A stretch of 64,000 bases of DNA from Plutella xylostella. Its lineage: Eukaryota > Arthropoda > Insecta > Lepidoptera > Plutellidae. The DNA lies in assembly GCF_932276165.1 (NCBI RefSeq), contig NC_064012.1, positions 14,329,501 through 14,393,500 on the forward strand, written 5' to 3'. This document shows, one piece after another, positions 21,474 to 32,503 of the stretch. How positions within the stretch are numbered: the stretch's first letter is position 1; each line of letters begins with the position of its first letter. The translations under genes and the position numbers were made by a program. The notes beneath the pieces are model-generated. The model was not told the origin of the DNA, ran no database searches, and saw only the letters and a program-made list of their open reading frames with translations.

Positions 21474-21828
21474 AATACATATAAGTCAAAAGAATCATAC
21501 TCGTGTCATGTCAGTGTCTAGCCTATTGACTATTTATTTATTTATTATAAAAAAACTCAGTCACTGATTATTGCTGCAGTTGACGGAAAAAAGGCGACCC
21601 TGGTTATTATTATTTATGCGAACTCACCGGATTGCCCCCTGCCCACAGACAAGCAACAGGCAATAGTCTGACCTTTGAAGACGACGCTACCTACTATTAT
21701 AATACTATAGAGAATGGAATTTTATTAGTGATATTCCCGTTGCCGTGTTTTTGTGTAATGTCTCGTAATAAAAGTCACTCAGTTTGACAACTTCTCTAAT
21801 AACACTTCATAATATTCCTGTATACCAC
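21474..21828. other. non-coding, nothing recognised
   Basis: TATT microsatellite at 21533-21545. No gene. Confidence 0.4.
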
Positions 21829-21840
21829 ACTTACGTGGTT

Positions 21841-22067
21841 CATCATCATCATCTGCCAATAATCATCCACTGCTGGACATAGGCCTCTCCCAAGGAGCGC
21901 CACAACACTCGGTCCTCGGCCTTCCTCATCCAACCACCACCCGTCACCCGCCTAAGGTCGTCAGTTCAGCGGGTAGGAGGGCGTCCCACGCTGCGTTTGC
22001 CTGTTCGTGGTCTCCACTCGAGAACTCGATCGTCCACCCCAACGGTTATCGGTTCTTCGGCAGAGAT
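21841..22067 (-). mobile_element. RTE-type LINE, severely 5'-truncated 3' end
   Basis: Flanked by a perfect 12-bp duplication ACTTACGTGGTT (21829-21840 and 22068-22079). On the minus strand it encodes the end of an RTE reverse transcriptase ('LEWRPRTGKRSVGRPP', then 'AYVQQWMIIG') and closes with the (ATG)n tail typical of RTE. About 227 bp. Confidence 0.85.
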
Positions 22068-22172
22068 ACTTACGTGGTTATATTATACATATATGATGTA
22101 ACTAACCACATTGTGCGGGTTCGCCCCAAAGATCGGCTATATAAGCCATCTTAGGGCGCACCTGCGCCAACA

Positions 22173-22457
22173 GTACCCGTATCATGAAAATTCGAACTAA
22201 CGAATAGAATCGAATGCGAGTGCGACTATTGTCAACTTGACAGCACTTTCGAACACTTTTTACCTTTCGAATGAGTTTCGAAAAGAATGACCACAGAGTA
22301 CATGATATTATTCTGACAATGACCTATGGAATGATAGCTGTCAAACTTTCGCAAATCTGTACACCGCAATACACCGCCATTTTGTTGTTGACAGGTTGAC
22401 AGCACTTTCGAATAGACTATCGAATAGAATATGCTGCGGTTTTTCATGATACGGGTA
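22173..22457 (-). mobile_element. MITE family C copy 1
   Basis: Ends GTACCCGTATCATGAAAA and TTTTCATGATACGGGTAC form an 18-bp inverted repeat. The whole element is nearly identical, in opposite orientation, to 43.26-43.54 kb. The 71-codon frame inside is not a gene. Confidence 0.85.
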
Positions 22458-22572
22458 CAGAACTAGGGGTCGAAGTGGTCTCCATGGCCGAAATCGGTCG
22501 GACCAATCATCATCATCATCATCATCAATGTAACTAAGTACATTATGTAAATAGGGAGGGATTTATAAGTTT

Positions 22573-22645
22573 TACACTCACGAGCAATAAAAACGGTCCA
22601 CTTAAACAAACGGTCGACAAAAGACCCAAATTTTTCGACCTTAAT
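22573..22645. mobile_element. MITE family A copy 3 (left end only)
   Basis: TACACTCACGAGCAATAAAA followed by family interior 'GTCGACAAAAGACC'. No right end found. Confidence 0.6.
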
Positions 22646-23358
22646 GATGCAATACTTAACCATATATTATATTTTTGATGTATAAAGAAAAATAAAACGT
22701 TTGAAAAAGTCAGATATTACTTACATTTTCAAAGCTTTCAGATGCATATATATAATATAGGTATATTCAAACGCTCTCTTTCGTCAAAACTAAATCAATA
22801 AACTTCATCCCTTTTACGAGTATGACACTGTTTTTAAAAAAATACCCTACATTCAAAGACTGAAATCCCAATAAAGTGAATTGGAACTGCAGGCAGGGCA
22901 GGTAGGTTGAACTGTCACCGTTTTTATTCTTATTTCGCAATCAGGTGAAGTGGGTGGAGTAGGTATAAAAAATTCAGAAGTTTCAGGACGAGTGTATATT
23001 TCAATTTTGTTCAGGTATTTCGTTGTAGATCGAACCTCAACCACTGACTTTCATCTTTCTTCATCTCTTAGGTCAGCATTCGACACGTAGGATTTACGTT
23101 GCATTCAATATTAAATAAGTATCGATGTAGATAAAGAACTTAAATTAAAAGAAGAAAGTATCATTATCAAAATAAAAGTATTAGTCCCGAATTCATAGGG
23201 CTTTTTGTAACTTTATAAAAGGTTTCCAAATGACGTTGTGATTTTAGACACCCAGTGGCGTCGCGCAGTCTATTAAAGTATGCTATATAGGGTGTTATAG
23301 GTATATTTTAATGACGTGCCACTGACAGGCAACTTTCAAGAGTGGCTCTGAATGTTTC
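22646..23358. other. non-coding, nothing recognised
   Basis: No gene, RNA or terminal repeat supportable. Confidence 0.4.
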
Positions 23359-23361
23359 TAA

Positions 23362-23693
23362 TGCCTAATCCAGACTCACGCCGTAAAGACCCGAGAACAC
23401 CCGAGACGCAAGAGTATGATGAGTTTCTCGCCTTCTCGTTTTCTCACTCGGGTGTTCTCCGATTCGGTTTCGGACAAAGGAATTTCACGAGAAAGAGAAT
23501 GACATCACACTCTCAGTCGTTCTCGCACTAATGCCTACAATAATATAGCGGCTGCACCAAAGTCGACATCCATGCCGGATAGCGACGAGAACACAAGTGA
23601 GACCACACCGTGAGTGTGGATGGTTTACCGAGAACGCGAGAAGTCTCGAAGAACCTCTCGCCGAGACTTCTCGACTCGAATCTGGATTAGGCA
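23362..23693. mobile_element. MITE family H, TAA target duplication (PIF/Harbinger-like)
   Basis: Starts TGCCTAATCCAGA, ends TCTGGATTAGGCA, flanked by TAA on both sides (23359-23361, 23694-23696). Three-base TWA duplications are characteristic of PIF/Harbinger elements. Interior is GC-richer with repeated 'CGAGAA' motifs. Confidence 0.75.
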
Positions 23694-23696
23694 TAA

Positions 23697-25190
23697 TAAT
23701 GAGCGTATACATACCTTATCGAGAGCCAATAAACTATAAAGATAGCATAAAATACTTATAGTGTGGAAGAAACTAAGACCGGTGAGCCGTAAATAAACAA
23801 TATGGGGAAAACTAAAATGACTCAGCCTGACCTAGTGGCCTTGTGAACTTCGTAAAGCCTTCACTACACATTGACATCAATAACCAATATAAATAAATGT
23901 ATGAATCCGGGAATCAACTTAATATATTTGTGTCCGCACTATAGTTGTGATTTTGGTCTCGAATAGTATATTTCGTTGTATTACGGTGAAACCTGGATCT
24001 TTTGATAAAAGATAATTAAGTGGGACTAACAAATCCTACATATATACCTAACTGGGATTAGTTCTTTCAATAGTCTCGTTACCTCTACAATTAAGATAGA
24101 TCGTATGTATATTAAAAGATAATATTTATCGAACCTATTATAAGTAATTTATTCGTATCAGAGTCATAATAATACATAGCCATATGGGCGTCATAGAATA
24201 ATGATTTAAACTAGAACAGTTCATTTGGGCCCTTCTAGAGAGTCTAAACTCGTATGAAAACTTCAACGCTTACGATGAAGCGTTTTCAAATAAGTTCCAA
24301 GTCGCAAGATGGCGAAACAAGTTCGAATGGTCGGAGTTCTAGACAGATGTTTCCCCCAGGTCTAAGATTGAATGTTTTAGATAAGTTTTATTAGAAAATG
24401 TCAGGCTCGAAGGACAAATAAAGAAAGCACAGTTCAGTTGGACCTTAAAAACATAAACACAGTTATTTTATCTTTGACATATCTTAAATATATGTATGTA
24501 TAATAACTAAATATATGTGAACTTTAGTTTTAGATAAATTTAAATTGAGTAAACTAAATATAACATCACCACAAAACCATCAATTCTACTGTAAGGTTGT
24601 TAACATCACAGCCAAATCCATTTTTACAGTTACAGTTACCAAACACACAAAGCCAAAATTATTACCCCGTATCTTCCTACTTGATATCAGAAAATAAGAA
24701 CCATTACTCTCCATTCGAACGTACGTAATAAAAGAAAACCAAGTCTTCCAGTCTTGGCTTTATGACATTTTTGTAAGTTAAGTAAGCACTTACTTACAAA
24801 GAAAATAATATTATCCTTTAAGAGATAAAAATCGTTGTTCATTTTAGTTTTCCTGCGGAGTTTACGCAGCAATCTTGTTTATGTGAAACTTGTCGCGACA
24901 AACAGCTTGCTTCAACGGTTTTCTACACAATTTGTTTACTTTTATTCAAAGCCACTTGTCTCACGGAAGGTATCCGGTTTTCATTTTATTTTTAAAGTTA
25001 GTTTACTTTTATACTCAGCTCGCTGATCTAATGGGAAGTTTGTAGAGAATGTTAGAAAGATTTTCTAAAGCTGTTTTTTTTTAATAAGTGCAGTGGACAT
25101 TGTCAGAGCTAAGATGAAAATGGATAGTAAAATGACTAGGTGTTGCGAAAAAATACTGCACTGTAATCCACTCAAGAAGTGACGTATAAT
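23697..25190. other. non-coding, nothing recognised
   Basis: AT-rich; short ORFs (24687-25026) on both strands lack any recognisable content. Confidence 0.4.
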
Positions 25191-25430
25191 ATTGAGACTA
25201 TCTGTCATTAAAATTACAGAAAGACCCGCGAGCAATAATAATACTTCTAAAGGTATTGAAGTATTTTTTTAATAAAAGCACATTATTTTAATAAAGCATC
25301 AGATTATTAAGAACTAAAAACTTATGTTAAAATTTTAAATAAATGTTTTAAAAATTGGGGATAGGTACGTACTTGGTTTCGGAATTTTGTGGCTGAAACT
25401 TTTTCGTTGCTCACTAGTGTTTAATATAAC
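25191..25430. mobile_element. possible decayed MITE family A copy
   Basis: 'GACCCGCGAGCAATAATAATAC' resembles a left end and 'TGTGGCTGAAACTTTTTCGT' plus 'TGCTCACTAGTG' a right end, but both are degraded. Confidence 0.35.
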
Positions 25431-25620
25431 ATCTAAACTGAAGCTGAAATACAGTATGCGAAGTGAGCTACGCCATAAAAGCTTTCACATAGAAAATATA
25501 AATTCTTCCATTTCTAAGAAGTATCTAACGGGTCGTTTCATGCAATGCAGTCAAAGCGACTCTTGCTTATCTTCTATCGCGTTTGTCCACCGCTTCCGTC
25601 ACAGGTGGGTCACTCTCTAA

Positions 25621-25768
25621 GTGCCAATTTCTCCATTGTCGGTTATCTAACCGACAGGGATTGATTTATAAATTAAACGTCATCTCCATATAAAATTCAT
25701 GACAGATGTGTCAAAAGTTAACCACTACTCCCTGGTTATGCTCTAACCGAGAATGGAGAAATTGGCAC
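25621..25768. mobile_element. MITE family E copy 2, TAA target duplication
   Basis: TIRs GTGCCAATTTCTCCATT / AATGGAGAAATTGGCAC extend to the TCGGTTA region, flanked by TAA (25618-25620, 25769-25771). The interior matches the element at 21.3 kb in reverse orientation. Confidence 0.8.
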
Positions 25769-25790
25769 TAAGGGTTTCAACACATATAAG

Positions 25791-26392
25791 CGTAACGTAA
25801 ACGGATCGCCCTTTTTTCTTCTGTCAACCAGGCGTTCGAGAGCTCGCGTTTTACTTGTTGACAGAAGAAAAAGAGGCGATCCCTTTAGGCAGCGTTCCCA
25901 CTACGCCGGACCGGCAGATCTGCCGCGCCGGTAAATCTGCCGGAAGAGCTAGTGGCTGTACAATTTATATGAAGCTATTCACACTATCCCGGGTCCGGCA
26001 TTTTTGCCGAGCCCGGCATTTCTACCGAACGTTTTGTCACTACGAATTGCCGGTAGAACGACCGGGCCCGGAGTAATGTGAACGAGTTTGTGCCGGTATC
26101 TGTCCCCCGCTCGCCCCGCTCGTGCTCCCCTCGCCCCTGGATGTAAAATGAAAAGAATGGAAAATCTTTCCCGTAAAATAGGGTGTACCCAATGTTTTCT
26201 TTTATTTTGCCTTCTATTAAGATACCACCACAACACAAAAATTTCGTCGTCCATTGTGCGCGCAGGTCCAAATTCAACTGAGGACTGTCTGAATTTCTTC
26301 CGGGATCCGATGTAATGTGAACACTCTGTCCGGTGTCCGGTTTTCGGCAGATCTGCCGGTCCGGCGTAGTGGGAACGCTGCCTTACGTTACG
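25791..26392. mobile_element. MITE family G, split by family F
   Basis: Outer ends CGTAACGTAAACGGATCGCC and GGCGATCCC + TTTACGTTACG are inverted. An intact-looking left body (about 97 bp) contains its own inverted repeat (CTTCTGTCAAC...GTTGACAGAAG). The element is interrupted at 25888 by another MITE. A partial relative lies at 51.47-51.57 kb. Confidence 0.7.
25888..26382. mobile_element. MITE family F, GC-rich, TTA target duplication
   Basis: TIRs GGCAGCGTTCCCACTACGCC and its reverse complement, continuing through GGACCGGCAGATCTGCCG. Flanked by TTA (25885-25887, 26383-26385). 495 bp, much richer in GC than its surroundings. Open frames on both strands inside follow the palindromic, GC-rich composition and are not taken as genes. 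Confidence 0.85.
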
Positions 26393-26828
26393 ATTATATG
26401 TGCGGTGACCATAAATCGACGAACAAACGACGAGAATTGTCACTCAATCAACACGCTTAATACAACGAGATAGAGTCTGAGTTTGCGTTGCCGATTGACT
26501 TTTCCGAAGTTTCGGAGCGCTACGCTAAAAACGGCTCTATATCACTTTGTGACTTTTCCTTCATTATATATATTTTTTTTAAATAAAAATTAATAATATA
26601 CTTCGTGATCCGCACTAGTTGGCATTATGCTAACATGTATTTACTACCAAAAATTATTGGTTCAGCCGCTTTGACGTGAAGAAGTAACAAACATATACAC
26701 ACACACGCACACATACTCACATACTTTGCCTTTATAATATCATAGTACGATATATCAACGGGGCCATTTTTTTTCGCATTTGGCATTCAGAGATTTATCA
26801 AATAGGCTCAATTATCATTATAGTATTT
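26393..26828. other. non-coding; (CA)n-rich segment near 26698
   Basis: Nothing beyond a short CA microsatellite. Confidence 0.4.
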
Positions 26829-27583
26829 AACAGTTCCTAATTCCTATCCACCGGTGATATAATATATCATGTTGTCTTATTGGCTTGCCTAGTAAATATA
26901 ATTTAGACTAATACAAACACTACTTGTTGTATATACCTACATATATATACCTACAATGCAATAATTAGACTGCATGTAGCCCTAACAGTTCCTAATTCCT
27001 ATCCACCGGTGATATAATATATTATGTTGTCTTATTGGCTTGCCTAGTAAATATAATTTTGACTAATACAAACACTACTAGTTGTATATACATATATACC
27101 TACGATGCAATAATTAGACTGCATGTAGCCCTAACAGTTCCTAATTCCTATCCACCGGTGATATAATATATTATGTTGTGTTATTGGCTTGCCTAGTAAA
27201 CATAAAAAAATAAAAAAAATAAAAAAACACGCACTCACGCCTTGTACTAATGTACTCCCTTGCGGGGTAGGCAGAGGTGCATTGCTGCACCCACTTTTCG
27301 CCAGAGTGTATGTTAGTCCCAATGTAATAGGGGGCGGGCCTATTGCCATTTTACGGGCACATCCAAGACCCGAGAACAAATATCTGTGTTTAAACAAATA
27401 TCTGCCCCAGCCGGGAATCGAACCCGGGACCATCGGCTCAGTAGTCAGGGTCACTAACCACTACGTCATTCGGTCGTCACTACGCCATTCGGTCGTCATA
27501 TAGTAAACATAATTTTGACTAATACAAATACTACTAGTTGCATATATACCTATGATGCAATAATAAGACTGCATGTAGCAATG
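26829..27583. repeat. tandem repeat, three units of about 150 bp, third unit split by a SINE
   Basis: Units begin 'AACAGTTCCTAATTCCTATC' at 26829, 26984 and 27133 (periods 155 and 149) and contain 'TTATTGGCTTGCCTAGTAAA'. The third unit continues at 27501 after the SINE. Units differ by few substitutions and a small indel. Confidence 0.85.
27205..27500 (-). mobile_element. tRNA-derived SINE S3 with duplicated 5' head
   Basis: Flanked by TAGTAAACATA (27194-27204 and 27501-27511). On the minus strand the head motif GACGACCGAATG is present twice in tandem (27459-27498) before the single tRNA-like body. The 3' end reads GCGTGAGTGCGTG and closes in A/T-rich tail sequence. Confidence 0.9.
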
Positions 27584-27686
27584 CCCTGCAGCGGTGCGAT
27601 ACAATAATACTAGGAAGCACTATTACTACGCTTCCAGGAACCGTTACAAGAGATTCAGGGTTGTTAGTTCAAACACATATTAATAA

Positions 27687-28300
27687 CTAGCTGTTCCCGC
27701 GCGCTACGCTTCGCCTTAAAAAGTTTTCCCGTGGGAATGCATGCATATGCTCACGACTGTAATCCCCGAAGGGGTAGTCAGAGGTGACTCGCAAGCGAGT
27801 CACCCGCTTTTCGCTGTACATTGTACTCACGTGATAGGTCGCGAGCCGTATCGCCGTTTTTAATTGAGTACAATGCACTGAAGTTGTCGGGTAAGTGGGC
27901 AACCCGACTGTCAGATGTTTTCAAGCCGCCCGAAGGCCTCTGACTAGGCTTAACGACTGCTGCCGAAGCAGCAACCGGGACCCACGGCTTAACGTGCCGT
28001 CCGAAGCACGGAAGCGTCCAGAAAAGAACCACTTGAAATCGGTCACCCATCCAATGGCTGACCGTGTCAGTTGTTGCTTAACCTCAGTGATCAGTTACGA
28101 TCACTGAAGCCCGCTCGACTACGGACGCTTCCCGTGGGAATTCCGGGATAAAAAGTAGCCTATGTTCTTTCCCAGGGTCTAGACCGTATATATACCAAAT
28201 TTCATTCAAATCCGTTCAGTAGTTTTGGCGTGAAAGAGTAACAGACAGACAGACAGACAGACAGACACAGTTACTTTCGCATTTATAATATTAGTTAGGA
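27687..28300 (-). mobile_element. non-autonomous Helitron, copy 4, split by a SINE
   Basis: A|CTAGCTGTTCCC at the left and ATATTAGTTAGGA|T at the right reproduce minus-strand TC...CTAG ends. Removing 27739-28128 and one copy of the 13-bp duplication restores a standard Helitron. Confidence 0.9.
27739..28128 (-). mobile_element. 5S-rRNA-derived SINE (SINE3 type) inside a Helitron
   Basis: Flanked by a perfect 13-bp duplication TTCCCGTGGGAAT (27726-27738 and 28129-28141). On the minus strand the first about 100 bases resemble 5S rRNA: 'GATCACTGAGGTTAAGCAAC' and 'GGATGGGTGACCGA' correspond to the conserved 5S segments containing the internal pol III promoter region. The body follows ('GGCACGTTAAGCCGTGGGTC'), then a 3' end 'ACCCCTTCGGGGATTACAG' with a hairpin. 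The open frames here are incidental. Confidence 0.88.
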
Positions 28301-29450
28301 TATGGCTTGTGTTTCGTAACCCCACTAGGTACATATAAATACAATGCAGTACTAACTATACTTAGTTCAATGTGGGTTTAATTGGTTTACGGTATTGTTA
28401 GAAAATGACAGAAATTATAAAATATGAACACAGATGCATACAATTTTGCTACGCCATAGCTACGTGATGCTACGGATTTTCATAGCGCTTTTTATCGTAG
28501 CAAACAAATAAATAAATCTGGATGCTACTTAAATTTCCAGACAGCGTACATTTTTAAATAGGTAGATAAAGAGTATTAATGCTTCTTGTCATCTTCCTAA
28601 ATAAAATATATTTTATACCTCTTATTGTTAAATCAAGACTTTCTCAAATAATCGCAGTAAGTATGACTATATATATAGCTAAATACAACCTTTACACATA
28701 TAGCTTCAACAACACAAATCCGAATTCATAGCCAAAAAAAAACAATCTACTCTATTGACCACAAAAAAATGTCCCCATCACACCCATTTACTTCTGTTAC
28801 CCACTTGATACCGGTATTGAATCTGTCCCGAACTAATCAAGCGGTGGCTCGATATCACCAGAGCACCACGCGAAGAGACCACGAGTTGTCGAGGACTCTC
28901 CATTTGATTTCTAATTTGCAGCCAGCCCTCGCCGCAGTGCCAATACCGAAAAAACAAACATAAAAAACACGCAAACCTTGACGAGATTTATAGGCTGTGT
29001 ATAAAAAAATAATGTAGTTTGATCGGTATAGGTAGGATACTGTTGTAGCTTTATGTTTATTAATGAGCCTAATCAGTTTCATCGAAAGTGTTGTCTTTTG
29101 TCTTAATTAGGTAGATAATTTAAGGATAAAATACTTACCCATAATCTAGATACAGATTTGCATTTCTCGATTACGAGAGGCAATAAAGAAAAAAATCATA
29201 ACATATATATAACACATAATCAACCTCTTGTTTGCCGTGAAATCAGACCCATTTAAAAATGGTTTCTGGCAAGATATCGCGCTTGCAGACACTTCCGACA
29301 GGTTAAAATTGATTTATTTTTAATAGGATGGCGCCGCGTGGGTTTCGGAATAATAACAGCCTCTACCGAGTGGGTGGTTCATGCTTCATGCCGTCTGATT
29401 CTCAATTGAGACATTGAGGGTTGTTCACATGAAGATCGTTTTCCAGAAAT
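28301..29450. other. non-coding, nothing recognised
   Basis: Short chance ORFs (28769-29082). No gene or repeat I can define. Confidence 0.4.
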
Positions 29451-29660
29451 TACACTCACGTAGCAATAAAAAGTTTCACTTAAAAAAATCCGTCAATTTT
29501 GTAAACATTTACTTTAGAAATTTATCAATTTTGATATTACTAAATAAATCGTTTATGTTACATTTCTTATATACCAAAAATATAAATATCGTGCGCTAAC
29601 ATGTAGGTACCTACTTCAATATTGCAAACGTCATCATTAAGAAGTTATATATTGCGCGAA
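29451..29660. mobile_element. MITE family A copy 4 (right end missing)
   Basis: TACACTCACGTAGCAATAAA with family interior 'TTCAATATTGCAAACGTCAT'. The right terminus is not found. Confidence 0.6.
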
Positions 29661-29767
29661 ATCTTTTCATAATCTTAAAAATAATTGGATTGTAATGAAA
29701 GCCGTTGAAGAAGAAATTATACATTAGTATTATTATACGTTTATTTTAGTAATAAACGATTTTTCAT

Positions 29768-29862
29768 GGTTCATCACGACCCATTACGTCCCCACTGCTG
29801 GGGCACGGGTCTCCTTCCAATGAAGGAAGGGATTAGGCCTAGTCCAAAAAAAAAAAAAAGTT
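29768..29862 (-). mobile_element. RTE-like LINE 3' end fragment
   Basis: 'CCCCACTGCTGGGGCACGGG' matches the 'CACTGCTGGACATAGGCCTC' region of the two RTE ends in this window. A run of A follows at 29848. Too short to assign firmly. Confidence 0.45.
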
Positions 29863-30089
29863 GCCCACTTTCATGGTTAGTCATTAATTATATTATATTT
29901 TGAAAAATAGGTAGGTAGGTTTTATATAACAAAATCTTGTTTAGAATTAATTTAATTCGGTTTATCTGATCAACATTGAAAGGTTTAACGGAATCGGCAA
30001 TTGATATCGTCTGAATTTTGAATATTTCCACGAATACATCTTTAGAAGTTACATTTTGTATTTGATAAAGCTGTAAATAATTAAGGCTT

Positions 30090-30265
30090 CAAAATACCGC
30101 TGGTAGCCATTAAATGTTAGCGACGCATCGCATTCAGTATTTTTGTATAGAAATTCACACAAGTACGTCCACCTCATCGGCATTGCCGACGCCTTTTCTC
30201 CATACATTTTTGCAAAATACGTTTGCGCCGATACGTACCTACGACCAATAGGTGGACGCTTACCT
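30090..30265. mobile_element. MITE family D copy 2
   Basis: Right end ATAGGTGGACGCTTACCTT and interior ATCGGCATTGCCGACGCC are shared with copies 1 and 3. Inverted relative to copy 3; the left end is degraded. Followed by a (CCTTA)n run at 30281-30300. Confidence 0.65.
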
Positions 30266-30901
30266 TACTGCCTACCTACTACCTTACCTTACCTTACCTT
30301 ACTTAACTAATGTTGAGATCAGCTGTGGTTTTAGTGTTTTATATCGAGTGTAACATATGCGTACTTAGGTATCCTATCATGAAATTAGACAATTTGGCTA
30401 CTAATCTCAATGTCAACAGCACTCTGCCTTCCACAGGGAATGACACCAGGTATTCGTGAAATCACCTGATATTTGAAATCCAGGGTTTATGCAGTCACAA
30501 CTTAATTCCGTTACTCTGTTCATAAACTGATACGTTACATTTCTGCACGTTTAGACCAACGTATTCACCTGTTTTGGTGAAGGCCCACTGCGGTTTCACG
30601 ACAGGCCACTCGACAACTCAATCCTGCATTCCTTGAAGCTTAGAAAGATAGCTGAGCTCGGAAATACTAACAGTCGCAATATCGGAGTATTCACCCTGAG
30701 CTAATAGAATGCATTGCGCTTTCGGTTGGCACTTGGCAGTAGCTAAACGATGGATTAGACTGGTGTTACTGTTGCTGTCGGGCTGAGAGTCCCTTTGTTT
30801 GGGAATTGGGACTATGTTGTTTTGCCAAATGTCTACAAATATCCTTATCAAAGTTCACTACTGTTGTTCTATGACAGTTGGTCTGTTAGTCACACGAATT
30901 T

Positions 30902-31063
30902 AAAGGTAAGCGTCAACCTATCGCACCAAATAGATTTTCATAAATGTGTGGAGAAACGGCGTCGGCAATGCCGATGGAGTGGACGCACTTGTGTGAATTT
31001 CTATACAAAGAATACTGAATGCGATGCGTGCGTTGCATGCGATACCGACAGGTGGACCTTTAG
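30902..31063. mobile_element. MITE family D copy 3
   Basis: Starts AAAGGTAAGCGTCAACCTAT, ends ACAGGTGGACCTTT; interior ACGGCGTCGGCAATGCCGAT. The short ORFs on both strands over it are incidental. Confidence 0.7.
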
Positions 31064-32170
31064 AGTTTGTGTGAATGACTAGTTGTCTCACTTCCTTCCG
31101 TTTATCGCAACACTTATTTTCCGCATTTACGTTTTTATAAGTTTGTATGGTATATATTGTGTGTGTTGAAAGGTTGCCACGTGGAAACCCAAAATGTTGC
31201 ATTCATGAGACACTCACATAGTATCAAGTACTAGGATTTTGGTTACAAATTCTCAGACGAAAGCCTGTTGCTGATCGCGTGTTACGGACTCTAGTCACAT
31301 GCATAATTTAGTGTAGCGTAACCTTAGTGTAACGTAGCGGACAAGACAAGATTGTTGCTTCCAAACATGAAAACTCACCCGTCAAACCTGAACGACTACG
31401 TAGAAATGCAATGCTACATTTTTCGCTGCTGTTTATGTTAATACGTGATAAAGGAAGTTTTGAAGCAAGCTCTGTACATTCTACGATTCAAAGTAGCAAA
31501 ATGCCCACGGTAGCGGTTGGCGGACTTCTATAAAATTTACCTACAACTGGATACGGTACAGTAGTGTTAAATATTGTGTTTTGTTTTCGAATATTGGATG
31601 CTACGAAGGCTAGTTAGTGGCTCTAATAAAATGGTAGAAGGCATTGTGCAGTATATTACATAACGTCTTTGTCGTCACGTTGAGGACAATATATATATTT
31701 TTTTAGTATTATTTACTTTTTTTATCAATAATATATTTAATAACTGAGCGTAGAAAGAAGCAACACTCGCTATTCGGGATACGAGCATCAATCAATACAT
31801 TTTGGCATTATCATCCATTTCAGTGACGCTTCTGTGACATAATGAGGCGTTTGTTAAAAAAAAAAAAAGTTCCTTTTTGGAGAAATAGATGGCGTTGTCT
31901 GGGGTTGTACCAACTTTCAAACCCTCAGAACACACTCAGATCACAATATGTTATTCTGTGAGGCTAACGAAATGTGAAAGTGACGTAGGTAGGTAGAATT
32001 GTAGTATTATTTTCTCTATGATGTCGATGTCACTGTTGCTTCAGCGTTCAGTGCGATTGTGCGTACAGCCGTTCTTTTCAAGTTTTCTCAGTTTCCTTGT
32101 GTTTCTCCTGTATTAATTGAGTTGTAGTTGAGCTATCTGCTCCTCCTCCCTTGATACTGTAGAGTTAGTG
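31064..32170. other. non-coding, nothing recognised
   Basis: Contains an A-run at 31857. No gene. Confidence 0.4.
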
Positions 32171-32174
32171 CACT

Positions 32175-32236
32175 TGAGATAGTGACTCTTTTGAGATAGT
32201 GACTCTTGTGAGATAGTGACTCTTGTGATAGTGACT
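32175..32236. repeat. short tandem array, 17-19-bp unit
   Basis: 'GAGATAGTGACTCTT' with a 2-4-base spacer is repeated about three and a half times. Confidence 0.8.
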
Positions 32237-32469
32237 GCTATACTGTAATAATGGCTAAGGACTATGGATCATGGTCCCTTGCCAATCTGAAGATAGAGTT
32301 ACGAAAACGGAATGCCAAACTAACTGGACGGAAAGCCGTCTTGGTTCTTATGATGTCCTTTATTTTTACAAGTTGCGACGGCACACATTCTCATCTTGTC
32401 TTGTAAGCATTGACATATATATTACTAGCGTAAGGACAGGGCCTCCCACTCAAAAAAATGGCACCCGCG

Positions 32470-32503
32470 CGTTGGCCCTAAAATCGTAATTTTAGGGCCA
32501 ACG
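32470..32503. repeat. perfect 15-bp-arm hairpin
   Basis: CGTTGGCCCTAAAAT, a four-base loop CGTA, then the exact reverse complement. It stands alone, without flanking terminal repeats, and could be the core of a lost palindromic element. Confidence 0.7.

Noticed and set aside
25855..26443. Long open frames on both strands (up to 154 codons)
   Set aside because: They lie in a GC-rich palindromic MITE where stop codons are rare by composition; no domain is recognisable.
27778..28107. Frames of 70-90 codons over the 5S-derived SINE
   Set aside because: The sequence is explained by the SINE; no coding signal.
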